Assembly (NCBI GenBank): GCA_030248215.1
Contig: JASANG010000777.1
Coordinates: forward strand, 124,001 to 188,000
DNA length: 64,000 nucleotides
Source of the DNA: Enoplolaimus lenunculus
Lineage: Eukaryota > Nematoda > Enoplea > Enoplida > Thoracostomopsidae
Reading direction: 5' to 3'
A model generated the notes under the pieces. That model saw only the letters and a list, made by a program, of their open reading frames with translations, was not told the origin of the DNA and made no database searches. Below, piece after piece: positions 1 through 11,349 of the stretch. A program made the position numbers and the translations under genes. Each line of letters starts with the position of its first letter. Position 1 is the stretch's first letter.

Positions 1-129
1 TAGATTTTTTGAAGAGAGAACGTCAATATTTTCTAAGGCGATGTCTTCGACTTAAACTCGAGCGTGATGTAAGCTCAAAACTGTGCATACTTCAATCAAG
101 AACATTGTTAGACTTTGATTTTGTTTCAG

Positions 130-692
130 GCCGAATTGAGTCCGATCAAACAGAAACGTAACGTTGACAATTTTCTGTTAGCTTGCCGACGCCTTGGAAT
201 TCCTACGGTAAGTGATTTAGGTTGTTAGCATTTTGCATTCTGAGTTCACCATGACTGGTTAAAGCCTTATTGTATTTTTTGCCAATCGCTGATCTATTCC
301 AGGTAATGACATGCGTACATCGTGTCAGGTTTCACAATAAATTTTTAAAAACCAACTGCTGTGATTTTAGAGTTTTGCGACTAGTTTACTTCTTGAGGAT
401 TTATTAAGAATACTCTTTTTTGTGCTAACCAAGCTTCTTCTAATTTGTAACTCAAGTATCTTAGAACAATACAGTCGTTGCAGGGTTAATCTGCTTTATC
501 AATAATATTTACATGAAAGTATAAACACAAAAATTAGCTCGGACGATGTCCAAATGTACCTACATTAATACCTTATATATTTAGATGTCGTTATGTACTG
601 CAAGTGATATTTTGGAACAGCGTCGACCAAAAATGATTGCACAAACAATGGCTGGACTATCAAAATTGATTCAGGATGTTAAAACCGTTTGA
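130..692 (+). CDS. LRCH-like protein, C-terminal calponin-homology exons (partial)
   Basis: Two exons, 130-207 and 585-692, form the 3' end of a gene whose start lies left of the window. The first follows a tttcag acceptor and ends at a gtaagt donor. It reads AELSPIKQKRNVDNFLLACR and then RLGIPT. The second follows tatttag and reads MSLCTASDILEQ... to a TGA at 690-692. Both are whole numbers of codons (26 and 36), so the phase closes. The pattern NVDNFL-ACRRLGIP, then LC-ASDILE and a short amphipathic tail, matches the calponin-homology domain that ends leucine-rich-repeat LRCH proteins. LRCH proteins act at the cell cortex or as DOCK-binding scaffolds; that role is family knowledge, not visible here. 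A calponin/transgelin-type CH protein is the alternative, but ending within a short distance of the CH domain favours LRCH. The 3' UTR must run into the 840-bp repeats, which begin 25 bp later. Confidence 0.7.
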
Positions 693-1069
693 TGCCCGTT
701 TAGTCGTTACTGCAACAAACAACTGGATTTAGTGTATACATAAACAATTTTTTGCATTTCATATAACAAATCGTCAGATACATAAGATGTGTGTCTAATT
801 AAGCTGTGGCAGTAAAGGTTGAAAGATTTGAATAATGTAAAACGAAGTAAGTTATCTGAAGGTATTGTGCAGATTGATGTGAGTAACTTAGAATAGGAAC
901 AATATATGGCCGAGATCCTGTTTTGTGATGGTCAATATGTTATTGTCTTAATGTGCAAAACGTTGTGCAACCTATGAATATAATGTTTGTTTACATAATT
1001 TGTTCCAAGTGCAACCAAATGTGAAAAGTATTGCAATTGAAAAAATAATCGTTTTACCGTTGCTAGAAC

Positions 1070-1385
1070 CAAGAGTGGATAATCGCAGTTTAACAAGAGA
1101 GTGCAACTGGGCACAATCTGTGTAGAAAAGAATGTACCCGGCACGCGTTGCGTTTTTGACCAACCTCCCCCTCCCTTTATTTAGAGGGTGTACAACCGGT
1201 GCGAACCGTGACACTTTATTTATGCAGCATAAAGCAAACTCCGCATATAGTATAATTTAGGGTATTCGTGTGATAGTGACCCCCATCTAAACAATGGGCG
1301 GTCGGCCAAAAACGCAACACCCAGTGGTTCATTTTGTGGCATACAGAACGCCAAGGGTTGCACACTCTAGTATCATGCACTCTTG
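1070..1385. mobile_element. hAT-like foldback MITE, CAAGAGTG family (unit 1)
   Basis: Inverted ends CAAGAGTGGATAATC on the left and GTATCATGCACTCTTG on the right. A second inner inverted block contains GTGCAACTGGG, a TGTACC motif and GCGTTGCGTTTTT near 1101-1165, mirrored near 1305-1345. The flanks CTAGAACC and TTAGAACT agree at 6 of 8 bases, compatible with a decayed 8-bp target duplication. No transposase is encoded. The same family occurs at 31278-31627 and 60526-60818. Confidence 0.75.
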
Positions 1386-1909
1386 TTAGAACTGAAGATA
1401 AATTTAGTGTTAAAATAGAATATTGTTGTGGCAGTATTAAACGAATTTGCGAGGAAAGTCTCTGCTCAAAAATTGCATCTTAACAATTTGTGATAAATTT
1501 TATCACAGCCGGCGTTTGGCTTTTGCAACAAAATAAGCCTTTGGTTGGACTTGGTTAAACAACTGGATTTAGTGTATACATAAACAATTTTTTGCATTTC
1601 ATATAACAAATCGTCAGATACATAAGATGTGTGTCTAATTAAGCTGTGGCAGTAAAGGTTGAAAGATTTGAATAATGTAAAACGAAGTAAGTTATCTGAA
1701 GGTATTGTGCAGATTGATGTGAGTAACTTAGAATAGGAACAATATATGGCCGAGATCCTGTTTTGTGATGGTCAATATGTTATTGTCTTAATGTGCAAAA
1801 CGTTGTGCAACCTATGAATATTATGTTTGTTTACATAATTTGTTCCAAGTGCAACCAAATGTGAAAAGTATTGCAATTGAAAAAATAATCGTTTTACCGT
1901 TGCTAGAAC

Positions 1910-2225
1910 CAAGAGTGGATAATCGCAGTTTAACAAGAGAGTGCAACTGGGCACAATCTGTGTAGAAAAGAATGTACCCGGCACGCGTTGCGTTTTTGAC
2001 CAACCTCCCCCTCCCTTTATTTAGAGGGTGTACAACCGGTGCGAACCGTGACACTTTATTTATGCAGCATAAAGCAAACTCCGCATATAGTATAATTTAG
2101 GGTATTCGTGTGATAGTGACCCCCATCTAAACAATGGGCGGTCGGCCAAAAACGCAACACCCAGTGGTTCATTTTGTGGCATACAGAACGCCAAGGGTTG
2201 CACACTCTAGTATCATGCACTCTTG
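1910..2225. mobile_element. hAT-like foldback MITE, CAAGAGTG family (unit 2)
   Basis: Copy carried inside the second 840-bp unit, exactly 840 bp after the first. It was multiplied by the tandem duplication rather than by transposition, because its flanks are the same in all three units. Confidence 0.75.
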
Positions 2226-2749
2226 TTAGAACTGAAGATAAATTTAGTGTTAAAATAGAATATTGTTGTGGCAGTATTAAACGAATTTGGGAGGAAAGTC
2301 TCTGCTCAAAAATTGCATCTTAACAATTTGTGATAAATTTTATCACAGCCGGCGTTTGGCTTTTGCAACAAAATAAGCCTTTGGTTGGACTTGGTTAAAC
2401 AACTGGATTTAGTGTATACATAAACAATTTTTTGCATTTCATATAACAAATCGTCAGATACATAAGATGTGTGTCTAATTAAGCTGTGGCAGTAAAGGTT
2501 GAAAGATTTGAATAATGTAAAACGAAGTAAGTTATCTGAAGGTATTGTGCAGATTGATGTGAGTAACTTAGAATAGGAACAATATATGGCCGAGATCCTG
2601 TTTTGTGATGGTCAATATGTTATTGTCTTAATGTGCAAAACGTTGTGCAACCTATGAATATTATGTTTGTTTACATAATTTGTTCCAAGTGCAACCAAAT
2701 GTGAAAAGTATTGCAATTGAAAAAATAATCGTTTTACCGTTGCTAGAAC

Positions 2750-3065
2750 CAAGAGTGGATAATCGCAGTTTAACAAGAGAGTGCAACTGGGCACAATCTG
2801 TGTAGAAAAGAATGTACCCGGCACGCGTTGCGTTTTTGACCAACCTCCCCCTCCCTTTATTTAGAGGGTGTACAACCGGTGCGAACCGTGACACTTTATT
2901 TATGCAGCATAAAGCAAACTCCGCATATAGTATAATTTAGGGTATTCGTGTGATAGTGACCCCCATCTAAACAATGGGCGGTCGGCCAAAAACGCAACAC
3001 CCAGTGGTTCATTTTGTGGCATACAGAACGCCAAGGGTTGCACACTCTAGTATCATGCACTCTTG
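2750..3065. mobile_element. hAT-like foldback MITE, CAAGAGTG family (unit 3)
   Basis: Copy carried inside the third 840-bp unit, with the same ends and flanks as the copies at 1070 and 1910. Confidence 0.75.
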
Positions 3066-3245
3066 TTAGAACTGAAGATAAATTTAGTGTTAAAATAGAA
3101 TATTGTTGTGGCAGTATTAAACGAATTTGCGAGGAAAGTCTCTGCTCAAAAATTGCATCTTAACAATTTGTGATAAATTTTATCACAGCCGGCGTTTGGC
3201 TTTTGCAACAAAATAAGCCTTTGGTTGGCCTTGGTTTTTTATCTC

Positions 3246-3659
3246 CAGTCACGGACAGAATTAAGTGCAACCGCGGTCGCAACCCAAACGCGGTTCGAAT
3301 CGCGATCGCTCGCAACCGCGATTTACGTGGACGACAAAACCGCGACTGAGACCGCGGTTCAAACCGCGACTGCGACCGCGGTTCAAACCACGACTGCGAC
3401 CGCGGTTCAAACCACGACTGCGACCGTGGTTCAAACCGCGACTGCGAACGCAATTAAAATCGCATCTACGATCGCGTCTCAAACCGCGACTGCGACCGCG
3501 GTTCAAAGCGCGACTGCGGACGCAATTAAAATCGCGTCTATGATCGCGTCTCAAAGCGCGTTTGAGACGTGATCTCTGAAACACTCAGACGCGGCTACAA
3601 AACCGCAACCGCAGTGGACGCAATCGCGGTTTCTGCGCACTTAATTCTGTCCGTGACTG
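3246..3659. mobile_element. Tc1/mariner-like MITE with CpG-rich tandem interior
   Basis: A perfect 23-bp inverted repeat bounds the segment. The left end starts CAGTCACGGACAGAATTAAG at 3246, and its reverse complement closes at 3659, followed by TA. Tc1/mariner elements commonly start with CAGT and duplicate TA; the left TA is not intact (tc), so the superfamily is inferred. The interior (about 3270-3600) is a degenerate 24-bp tandem array built from GCGACTGCGACCGCGGTTCA, far richer in CpG than its surroundings. Open frames on both strands (for example 3225-3572) are translations of this array and not genes. Confidence 0.75.
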
Positions 3660-4479
3660 TACCTAGTTCATTGTCGATGTAAGTTTTGTGGTTGTTTTTC
3701 TTTCCGGTTCCTACTTAAAATAATTGTTATTCGACGTTGCTTTAAATTACATATTGTTGCATTTGTTTTTATGTCATTTTTCGTGGTTTTCTTATTTGAT
3801 TTTCTGTGTCTATAAAATAACGCCCCTTCATAGAGCAGTATGCACAGTTTTATGCTATATGTAACACGGAAATTTGCAATAAAGTGTATGTAATTTATAT
3901 TATGGTCGCACATTATATATAAGTTGTCAATTTGGCTGTAATTGCAACCGACGCCGACATATTTCCCACAGAAATGTCAAAACGCAAGTGAAATTGTCGT
4001 GTAGAACATTGTAGGAACCAAAAAATAAAATAAATACAAATTGCACTTAGGACTATGAAAATATAGTATTAAATTTTTCATACGTGAAGAAATCAGTGGG
4101 ACAGTAATCAAAATGCGCATGTATGTGGGGTGTTTTAGCCTTAATTATATAAATGTGTTTTGCGGAAAAAACAGTAGTTATGGTGTACCCTCGCGTCCAA
4201 GCGATATTTTTGCATGTGCTGTTATCGTGGTCGTTCTAAGCTACATAAAGTATTCGGTCCGTGTTCGATTAGTTTTGCTGTATTCACCGAGCTGGCTAAG
4301 CCTAGGCTTCACCCATGTTATGCATTCGTTTAGATTATAAACATTCTCTCGAGTTTATTCCAATTCTGAATCATGTGTTTTTAACTGTTTCCCGAATAGA
4401 GTATAATGTGAGCAACACTGTGCTGACTATGTGAACACAAACGCAATGTTTAGTGTACAGCAATTGTTACGCGTATGCG
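3660..4479. other. Intergenic, no gene recognised
   Basis: A+T-rich sequence without a recognisable coding exon. A 75-codon open frame at 4113-4340 has no family features. An AATAAA occurs at about 4026. Confidence 0.5.
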
Positions 4480-4570
4480 GAGTACAAATTCTCCATAAAA
4501 CATGAAAGCCCCATCGGGCGGAGGGTTGGACCAATGGTGATGCCAAATGCTTGCTAGCTTAAAAGTAGAT
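4480..4570 (+). mobile_element. tRNA-derived SINE-like fragment
   Basis: Contains GCCCCATCGGGCGGAGGG and AATGGTGATGCCAAATGC, which resemble 19626-19690 and the reverse strand of 11350-11540. Related copies have a polymerase III B-box-like TTCGATCC or TTCGAATCC. Diverged and short, so the assignment is tentative. Confidence 0.3.
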
Positions 4571-4630
4571 ATATCAAATAGAAAATATTCATGCAGGAAA
4601 GGCTCAGAAGTATTCAGCAAGAATGAAGTA

Positions 4631-5057
4631 CTGTAGTGACCCGAAGAAGAGGGGGTAATAAGAGCGTCTCCATTTTGAGTCTTAATAGGAGTTCGTATCC
4701 CTAATAAGAGTCCGTAAGCGAATAGAGTCCTTAAACCCTATTAGAGTCCATAAAAGTCAATTATCCCTGATTGTAAGCATAAACGACTCAAGGACCAACT
4801 AAAGTTGAGTTCGAAACCTTAAAGCATACATTAATTTTGAAACTACATTTTATGTATAACCTTGCATTATCGCGCATGCTTTTGATGCAAGACAAACATT
4901 TAATTCAACGGATAGATGCTATACCGCATATATAGCAGTAACGAAGAGTGACGGAGGGCGGGTTAAAAATAAATAACAGTCCGTAACTGAATAACAGAGA
5001 GTACCTTCTGGAGAGGCCAAATAAATATCAGTCCCCCTCTTATTCAAGTCACTACAG
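4631..5057. mobile_element. TA-flanked MITE, CTGTAGTGACCC family, copy 1
   Basis: A 427-bp element with inverted ends CTGTAGTGACCCGAAGAAGA and, on the other side, the complement of CTGTAGTGACTTGAATAAGA. It is flanked by TA on both sides, as expected for a Tc1/mariner-type TA duplication. The runs of G and C next to the ends extend the inverted repeat. A second near-complete copy is at 11548-11954, with fragments at 22042 and 24506. No coding capacity. Confidence 0.8.
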
Positions 5058-5334
5058 TATATATGCTTTGTTCTAGTTGTTTTGTTTTTCATATATACCC
5101 AGTTGGTATTCCTGTACCCACTGCGAAATTATATACTCATGTGAGCTTATAATTATTCACTATTGTTATAGATAAGTTGATGCTTTTATCTCGTGTGTTA
5201 TGATGTTTACGATTTTTCGGTAAATTCGTGAATAGTGTTCATTTGTCTGAGCAGTGCACCGTGATCTTTCCAGAAAATACTGACTGTCTAAAAATTAAAC
5301 CAGTGAACACAATTGAACTCCCCAGGTATTGGGC

Positions 5335-6057
5335 AGGGTGCAGCTGGAGGTGTAAAATACTCCGCAGCCAGAAGTGGAATCGGAGGTAAGGCGAAATTAG
5401 GAACTTAAAATGATGTTAATTGTGGCAAATATCTGTAATGTGTTCTTAAATCGTTTGGTTCTACACTTATTTTTTTACAAAATGGTGTATTGTTTCCTCA
5501 AAATTGTGCCAGAACTTAAAACCAATTGCGCCAAACAGATGTAAAACTTTAAAAAATTTTACTACTGAAATTGCTGGAACCTCAAGCAAAAATTGTACCG
5601 GAGTCGGAGATCGGTTTTCTACAGGAGCCGGAGGCAAATCTCGGTTGTACCCTGGTATTGGAGGTGTTCATGCGGGACGTTGAACTTTTTTGTCAATTTT
5701 ATACATACTTTCTTGCCCCGTTTCTGCAGCGCGTACGTTGTTGATACCAAGCAGAGTGTAACCAGAGATTTGCCTCGCGTTCCGATAGAAATTTTGCCGG
5801 AGATTCCGGAAATTTCGGTAGTGAAATTTTGCAAAGTTTCACAAAATTAATCTGTTTGGCGCGTTTCGTCACAATTTTGAGAAAACAATTGCCGAGATTT
5901 CGTAAAAAAGCGTAAAATCAAACGATTTAACAACACAATGCAGATATTTGCTAAAATTAACAGGTTTAAAATTTCAACTACCTAATTTCGCCTCACCTCC
6001 GGACCCGGCAAGTTCTATTGACCTCCGACTCCGGTATTTTTCACCTCCGGTTGCACC
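5335..6057. mobile_element. hAT-like foldback element with CCGGAG-rich ends
   Basis: Starts AGGGTGCAGCTGGAGGTG and ends with CACCTCCGGTTGCACC. A 65-bp inverted pair (about 5335-5400 against 5985-6057) includes the complement of CTAATTTCGCCTCACCTCCG. Extra CCGGAG-type motifs lie at 5595-5670, suggesting a second internal or nested copy. I could not see a matching 8-bp target duplication. The element at 12464-12803 is the same family with one. Confidence 0.65.
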
Positions 6058-7400
6058 GTGATACCACAGTAAAATGGGAGGTGCGGCTTAGGCAGAAAAT
6101 TGACCTCGGACTCAGATAGAATTTATGCTGGAGGTGCCGGTGTTGTTGGAAAAATCAGGCCCCCGATAAACTACTACAAAAAATCAGACCCTGTGATTAT
6201 GATGCCGCAAGTCATATTTCGATGGTTTTCGTTTTACAATTACTACTTAGACTATATATATACATCTTTTGCCAAATAAGTCGGTTTGAACGTATGCAAA
6301 CTGCACGTTATAAAGGCTTTGCGATTATCCGCACTTAAGCAGGGTATAGTTGCTGCCGTCATAATCCTTGGTTGTAAACACACTTCTTTAAGTCAAAGTA
6401 AGTAATCTAAATATTTAGCCCCGATATAGGATAGGTTGAAACCAAACCGAACAAAGTTCAATTTTTCTTCAAAACCAGAAATCACAGTCTATTTTTCCTA
6501 AAATCCCCAAACTTTGTGGTTTGATTTTGCCTATTAAAGTTGTGGCGGGGTATGATTTGCATAAGAAAAATCAGACGGTAGCTGATCTTTGCTAGGAAAT
6601 ATAGACGGGGGTCTGATTTTTCCGTGGTATGATATTTCCTACAACCCGGCGGTTTCGGTAATGAAATGTTTGGCCCATGTATACCAAAATCTCACCGTCC
6701 TAGCTAAAAACTTGATAGCTCTTGTTTGTGTGGTGTATTTTGTGATTTCAAAAGAATCCATGGTAAGCAATTCCTTTGGCTTAGTCTTAGGCTTTAGGTT
6801 TAGGATTAGGCAATCATTTGACTCCAGATAAGGTCTAACCCTTTTCTGCATGAAATTTGAATTTTCATGTCAAAAAAGTCCATTGTATTTTTGCAGCTTA
6901 TAAGAACTAAAAACAATGTTTATTAGTTTTGAAAAATAAATACTGTTTTGAGCAAATTTGAGATGGTTGCTAACAAGAGCAACTTCATTTAGGTTTGGCA
7001 AAATTGTTATAGAAGCTTTTTAGCCAGCAAATATTGTTTAATGTTACGGAATTTCCGCTCAATTGAATAGCTTAACAGTTTTTAACAGTACATTTTTCAA
7101 GATACAACTAATATTTCAAACAACAAGTAATTGACACTTAAAAAGACTAAAGCAAAGCATCAATGAAATCCTGCCAGGCGAGATAATGCAACAAGTGAAA
7201 AGGACTAAATTATCTTTATAATCCATGTTCAACATAAGAAAATTAATCAAACAACATAATTGCGCAGCGGTTCAAAAAAACCAATACACATTATTTCACG
7301 TGAAAATAATAACATTTTCTTTCCTTTACAAAACACAAGTACACCGAGCACTTTTCACACTGAACTAAAAGCATAGCCTGCGTTTCTTACCAGAATGTGT
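6058..7400. other. Intergenic repeats, no gene recognised
   Basis: Contains another GGAGGTGCCGG-like fragment (6075-6150), AATCAGACC motifs around 6160-6640, and TTAGGCTTTAGG near 6780. Open frames at 6589-6851 are unsupported. Confidence 0.45.
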
Positions 7401-7411
7401 GCACAAAGTCT

Positions 7412-8357
7412 TCATTTGTTTTTGTTCTCCGTGATAATTTTCATATGACCAACATAGTCAAACCTGGAAGCAGCTTCGGAGAGCGGAGTATTTCCTTTTC
7501 TTCCGGATGTTGATGGTTGAACTTCAAATGCTCCATCACCAGAGGACCTTCCCTGCTTCCGAATTGGCACAATTTTGTTTCTGGCTAACAAACGATTACA
7601 AATAGAACACTGCAACTGCATCAAATTTAATTGCTGTTTTTAAGAACTTTTACCTGTTGACAATGACGGCGAAGTAATAACCAGCCATTGACGACCGCTA
7701 CAGACACACCAAAATAAAACAAGTGCATGTAAGGTTTATAAGTGCGAAGATTCATAGGCTACAACGAGCATAAAACATATCAAGTAAGTCTACTCCATTC
7801 CTGTTTTCATTGTATACTTCAACCATATAAGGGCGATCTACATCTATGTAACTTTATTAGCGCAGCTCCATCGACGTGTCTGCTTTCCTTGTTCCTGTCC
7901 AGGATATGATGAAGCTAACGTGACACATCCGTTGTCAATCTAACGAAAAATACAGCCTTAGCTGAACGATCAGTTTTGTAATCAGACACACCCTTTTTCA
8001 CACGATTTAACTCGTTTTCGTTCTTCGAAAACGTTTTTGCCCCTTTTAAACGATTGGATCGTGTCGTGCCTACACATAGTATACCACAGAATGATAGATG
8101 TTCAATCAACGGTATAGAAGTGAAAAAATTATCAAAACATACTTTATGATTGACACTTTGCGGCAAGGTGTCGCACATTCACGCAATAACTGCAGATACA
8201 ACCGTAAATCTTTTTCATTTAGTTTGTCATTGGCTCCTTTTCTTGTGTAAACCTCAAAAGCATAACGCAAGCTACTAACTCCAACCGGCACAAATTTTGA
8301 TGCCCCGAAAATATTTAATTTTTTCAGGTAACACAATAGGGGCGTGCAAATGTTCAC
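7412..8357 (-). pseudogene. Decayed piggyBac transposase (C-terminal part)
   Basis: The reverse strand contains blocks typical of piggyBac (DDE_Tnp_1_7) transposases in the expected order. First comes ASKFVPVGVSSLRYAFEVYT (about 8230-8310). Then VCFDNFFTSIPLIEHL with CVGTTRSNRLKG (about 8040-8150). Then NGVDLLDMFYARCS (about 7760-7810), LFYFGVSVAVVNGWLLLRRH (about 7670-7735), and a cysteine-bearing C-terminal block CSICNRLLARNKIV (about 7560-7610). These lie in at least three frames with stops between them, for example just after the VDLLDMFYARCS block and between 7625 and 7660. The N-terminal third is missing. It is a fossil of a DNA transposon, not a functional gene. The host relevance is that short TTAA-flanked elements at 21141-21403 might have been mobilised by relatives. 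Confidence 0.8.
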
Positions 8358-8462
8358 ACTGTGCTTTCTAAAATTTTAAAGCAAATAGCGGATGCTGCGA
8401 AATTTTTAATATTTTGAATGAATTTTGTAATTTTTATTCCATTTCGAATAATTGTAGGGCTC

Positions 8463-9839
8463 ATGTTACTATAAAGGCCGTCCCAATTGCCCGGGACCCA
8501 AATATACCCGGAGTGCACACTTATGCGCTCCTGTTTACATATGCACAGGCAGACATATTTACGTAGGCATATATAATATATACATATATTGTAACGTTGC
8601 ACGGTCAACACTCGTGAGTGCCTTCCAAAAATATACCCAGAATTTGATTAAAAACACCCAAGAGCGTATTCCGTGGGTTACCCAAAACACTCTTTATTCT
8701 CGAATACCACTAACTAAATCACCAAATTTTATACTTCACAAAGAGCGGTACACTTCGGCTCTCAAAAAATTAAAATTTTAACACAATTACATGTCAGGCC
8801 TAAGAGTTCTCAATAAAACAGGATACACAGACTGTTTCAAATTGCAAAATAATGCTCCGATAAGATGTTCAAATACGACCCAAAATTTCGCTGATTACTG
8901 AGTAAATTTCGTTGAAAAATTCGTAGTTACTACTTGTTCCAAACACCACAAACTTCTACTAAGGCCACACAGGCCACTAATTACTACTGCACACAACAAC
9001 GAACAAAACTAAATTACCAATAGGCAATGAATGAGTAAAACGGCAGTGTGCCTTAAGGACAAACCAAGCTCTGCTATTTTTTATAAACTACTTAAACATA
9101 TTTTGACTTAAACTTGGGTTTTTAGAACAAATTTTAAAATTAAAATTTGAAGTGAATTCTCCATGAAATATTTTGATCATAATCCCAGGTTTCGAAAACA
9201 TCCGTGATCTTTAAAATTGCATAAAAAGTCTAAAAATCCCATGTTTTTTCGAAAATCCGCAAAATTCAAAACAAAATTTTCGCTAAAATTTAAGAAAATT
9301 TACCTAAAAACTAAGCTTTGATTAGAATCTATAAATTTCAAAACAAAATTATTCCACGCATTTCAGTAATTCCACGAACTTCCAATATTTTGACTTCCTT
9401 TGGTTGTTTCACGGGTCTTCCTGTCCCATCTGTCCCGCTGTCCCAACTATCCCATCTGTCCCAAGTGTCCCAAGTGTCTCATCTGTCCCATGTGTCCCAT
9501 CTGTCCCAAGTGTCCCAACTGTCCCAACTGTCCCATCTGTCCCAACTGTCCCAAGTGTCCCAAGAGTCCCATCTGTCCCATCTGTCCCAACTGTCCCATC
9601 TGTCCCGCTGTCCCATCTGTCCCATCTGGCCCAACTGTGCCATCTGTCCCAACTGTCCCAACTGTTCCATCTGTCCCAACTGTCCCATCTGTCCCACTGT
9701 CTCATCTGTTTCAATTGTCCCGCTGTCCCCATTATATTTTTGGAATGTACTCCTGGTACATTGTTGTCCCGGGAAAATGGGACGGGTACTCCTGGTACAT
9801 TTCTGTCCCGCGAAAATGGGACGGCCTTTAAAGTAACAT
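8463..9839. mobile_element. 1.38-kb inverted-repeat element with TGTCCC minisatellite
   Basis: Terminal inverted repeats of about 45 bp. The left end reads ATGTTACTATAAAGGCCGTC, and the complement of the right end reads ATGTTACTTTAAAGGCCGTC; similarity then continues through CCCA, CGGGAC, AAAT-TACC and GGAGT. Near the right end the GTCCCGGGAAAATGGGAC palindrome is repeated with TACTCCTGGTACAT spacers (9755-9825). A minisatellite occupies 9413-9735. I saw no transposase, so it looks non-autonomous. Confidence 0.7.
9413..9735. repeat. Minisatellite of TGTCCCAAC/TGTCCCATC units
   Basis: About 30 units of 9 bp with consensus TGTCCCA(A/T)C and occasional GCTGTCCC variants. Because the unit is a multiple of three, all frames stay open on both strands (for example 9318-9836 and 9409-9855), giving repetitive SQL/PTVPS/CPNC peptides that are not evidence of a protein. 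Confidence 0.9.
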
Positions 9840-11340
9840 TGGCCAATTGTAGCATATCTGTAATGAAAAATTGCCAGACATATACGTGATTTTAGAACTA
9901 ATTTTGTACTGAAATATAACAAAATTTTCGTTATTTCTATAACGGAAACGGAAACAGAACTAATTGTTGGCACGAAGATAACAAAATGTCCAGTAAGTTA
10001 TATGACGGACACTTAAACAGACGTTCATTTTTACCGAAAGCACCGGCTTTTAGGGTTTGGTGTTTTCCACTCCGGTCGCACACCCTACTAACTGCAGCTA
10101 ACAATCCTCATCGTAGAAAGCATGTACTATATGCATGACTTCGTCACTTGATATAAATTATTAGGCAGCACGCCGTACCTATCGCTTGCGGATCCAAGAG
10201 GGGCAACCTACGGCTTGCCCCTGACATGTTACCAAAACCAAAATTTTGTGTTAAAAGTTGGCACTGAAGGTTACTATGGTCTCTTGCTCTGTTTAGGCGC
10301 AAGATGATCCACAATAAAATATGTTTGCATGGCCTCGTCAGAAAATTCTAGATCCGCTACTGCTAGTTGTGCAGTGAACTGAAACGAAATTATCATTCTG
10401 AGACCGAAAAAACATCTGGCAAGTGATTATGTTCTGTTCATTCAGTTATATTAGTATATACCTAAAGACACACTCGGCTTTAGCGCAATTTTTAATAAAA
10501 CAGGCCGATGTATACATTAGGGCCATAAACAGTAGTATAAGCATATTTCTAAGTTTAAGCCTTAACCTAAAGCCTATTAAGTAGCAGGATAATCCTGTGC
10601 CTAAGCCTTTGCCTAAGCTTAAGCAAACATTAGTCTAAAGGCAGGCTCACTCCACAGCAGTCGTACGGAAAAACGGTCCGGCCCGGATCTACACACGGGC
10701 CAGAAATCGTGAACGGAAAACCCAGGTAAATACCCGATAGAATGGCAAATGACGAATTAACATGCAACGCAAGCCTTAAGTACTATATATATTTGTTTTA
10801 CCGCAGTGAAATTTTTATCCTGTCACGTCTCCAAACGTTAGAATTCGCTGTAATACTCTTTAAAAACGGTAAAAATTCACTTAGAAACGATCAAAGTGAC
10901 CTTTGAAAGCCACAAAATGCTGTTGCAGAAAAAACTGGCTGTGAAATTTCGCGAGACACGATATATGATCCCGGCATCCAAGGGTACAACACTACCTCAT
11001 ATCCGTTTACTCTAAAATCGGAGTTTTTCTATTTCCCTGTCCGTTTATAGAACTACCGGTAATTTCGTAGAAAAAAATGACGAAATTTTCAAAATCATAT
11101 ATTGGTTGCATCAGATATTTTTTCTTTCAACTTTTGGAACGTCTTGTGAATATTTGCATATGTCAATTCAATTGGAAGAAAAATACTCAACTAGTTATTA
11201 AATTCATAGGCGGTCCAGATTGCGTACCTCCACCGCTTACAGCATGACTTTGACTACTTAAAGCGTTAAACAGAATTTCAATAATCAATGCAATCATTTT
11301 AACCCTTCCTCACGTGAATATTCGCTGTTGCTTTATATTA
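9840..11340. other. Intergenic, repeat-derived, no gene recognised
   Basis: Includes a GTTTCCG/GGAAACGGA-type fragment near 9935-9960, a GTCGCACACCCTACT end near 10076, and the TTAGGC-type MITE at 10521-10701. No coding exon was recognised. Confidence 0.45.
10521..10701. mobile_element. hAT-like MITE with TTAGGC-like interior (degraded)
   Basis: Begins GGCCATAAACAGTAGTATAA and ends in CGGGCC, with CCTAAGCCT-type hexamers between. The flanking octamers do not match, so the ends are eroded or rearranged. Confidence 0.5.
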
Positions 11341-11349
11341 GAAGATAAT

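Larger units (their letters stand above)
717..3236. repeat. Three head-to-tail 840-bp repeats
   Basis: Units lie at 717-1556, 1557-2396 and 2397-3236, each exactly 840 bp. By eye I found only two substitutions among them: near 981 (copy 1 against copies 2 and 3) and near 2290 (copy 2 against 1 and 3). The array begins just after the LRCH-like stop codon and ends where a Tc1-like element begins (3246). Each unit carries one foldback MITE (positions 1070-1385 in unit 1). The identical 70-80-residue open frames in each copy show no protein similarity and are repeat shadows. The near-identity implies a very recent triplication, or an assembly artefact. Confidence 0.95.

Noticed and set aside
717-3236. 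The 840-bp direct repeats as a CRISPR-like array or rDNA spacer
   Set aside because: The units are long and contiguous without spacers, contain a MITE, and no rRNA sequence is present.
3160-3584. Arg/Ser-, Thr/Ala- and Pro/Arg-rich frames
   Set aside because: Translations of the CpG-rich tandem array inside the Tc1-like element.
9318-9973. Five overlapping 140-170-codon frames on both strands
   Set aside because: Products of a 9-bp minisatellite, which keeps every frame open.
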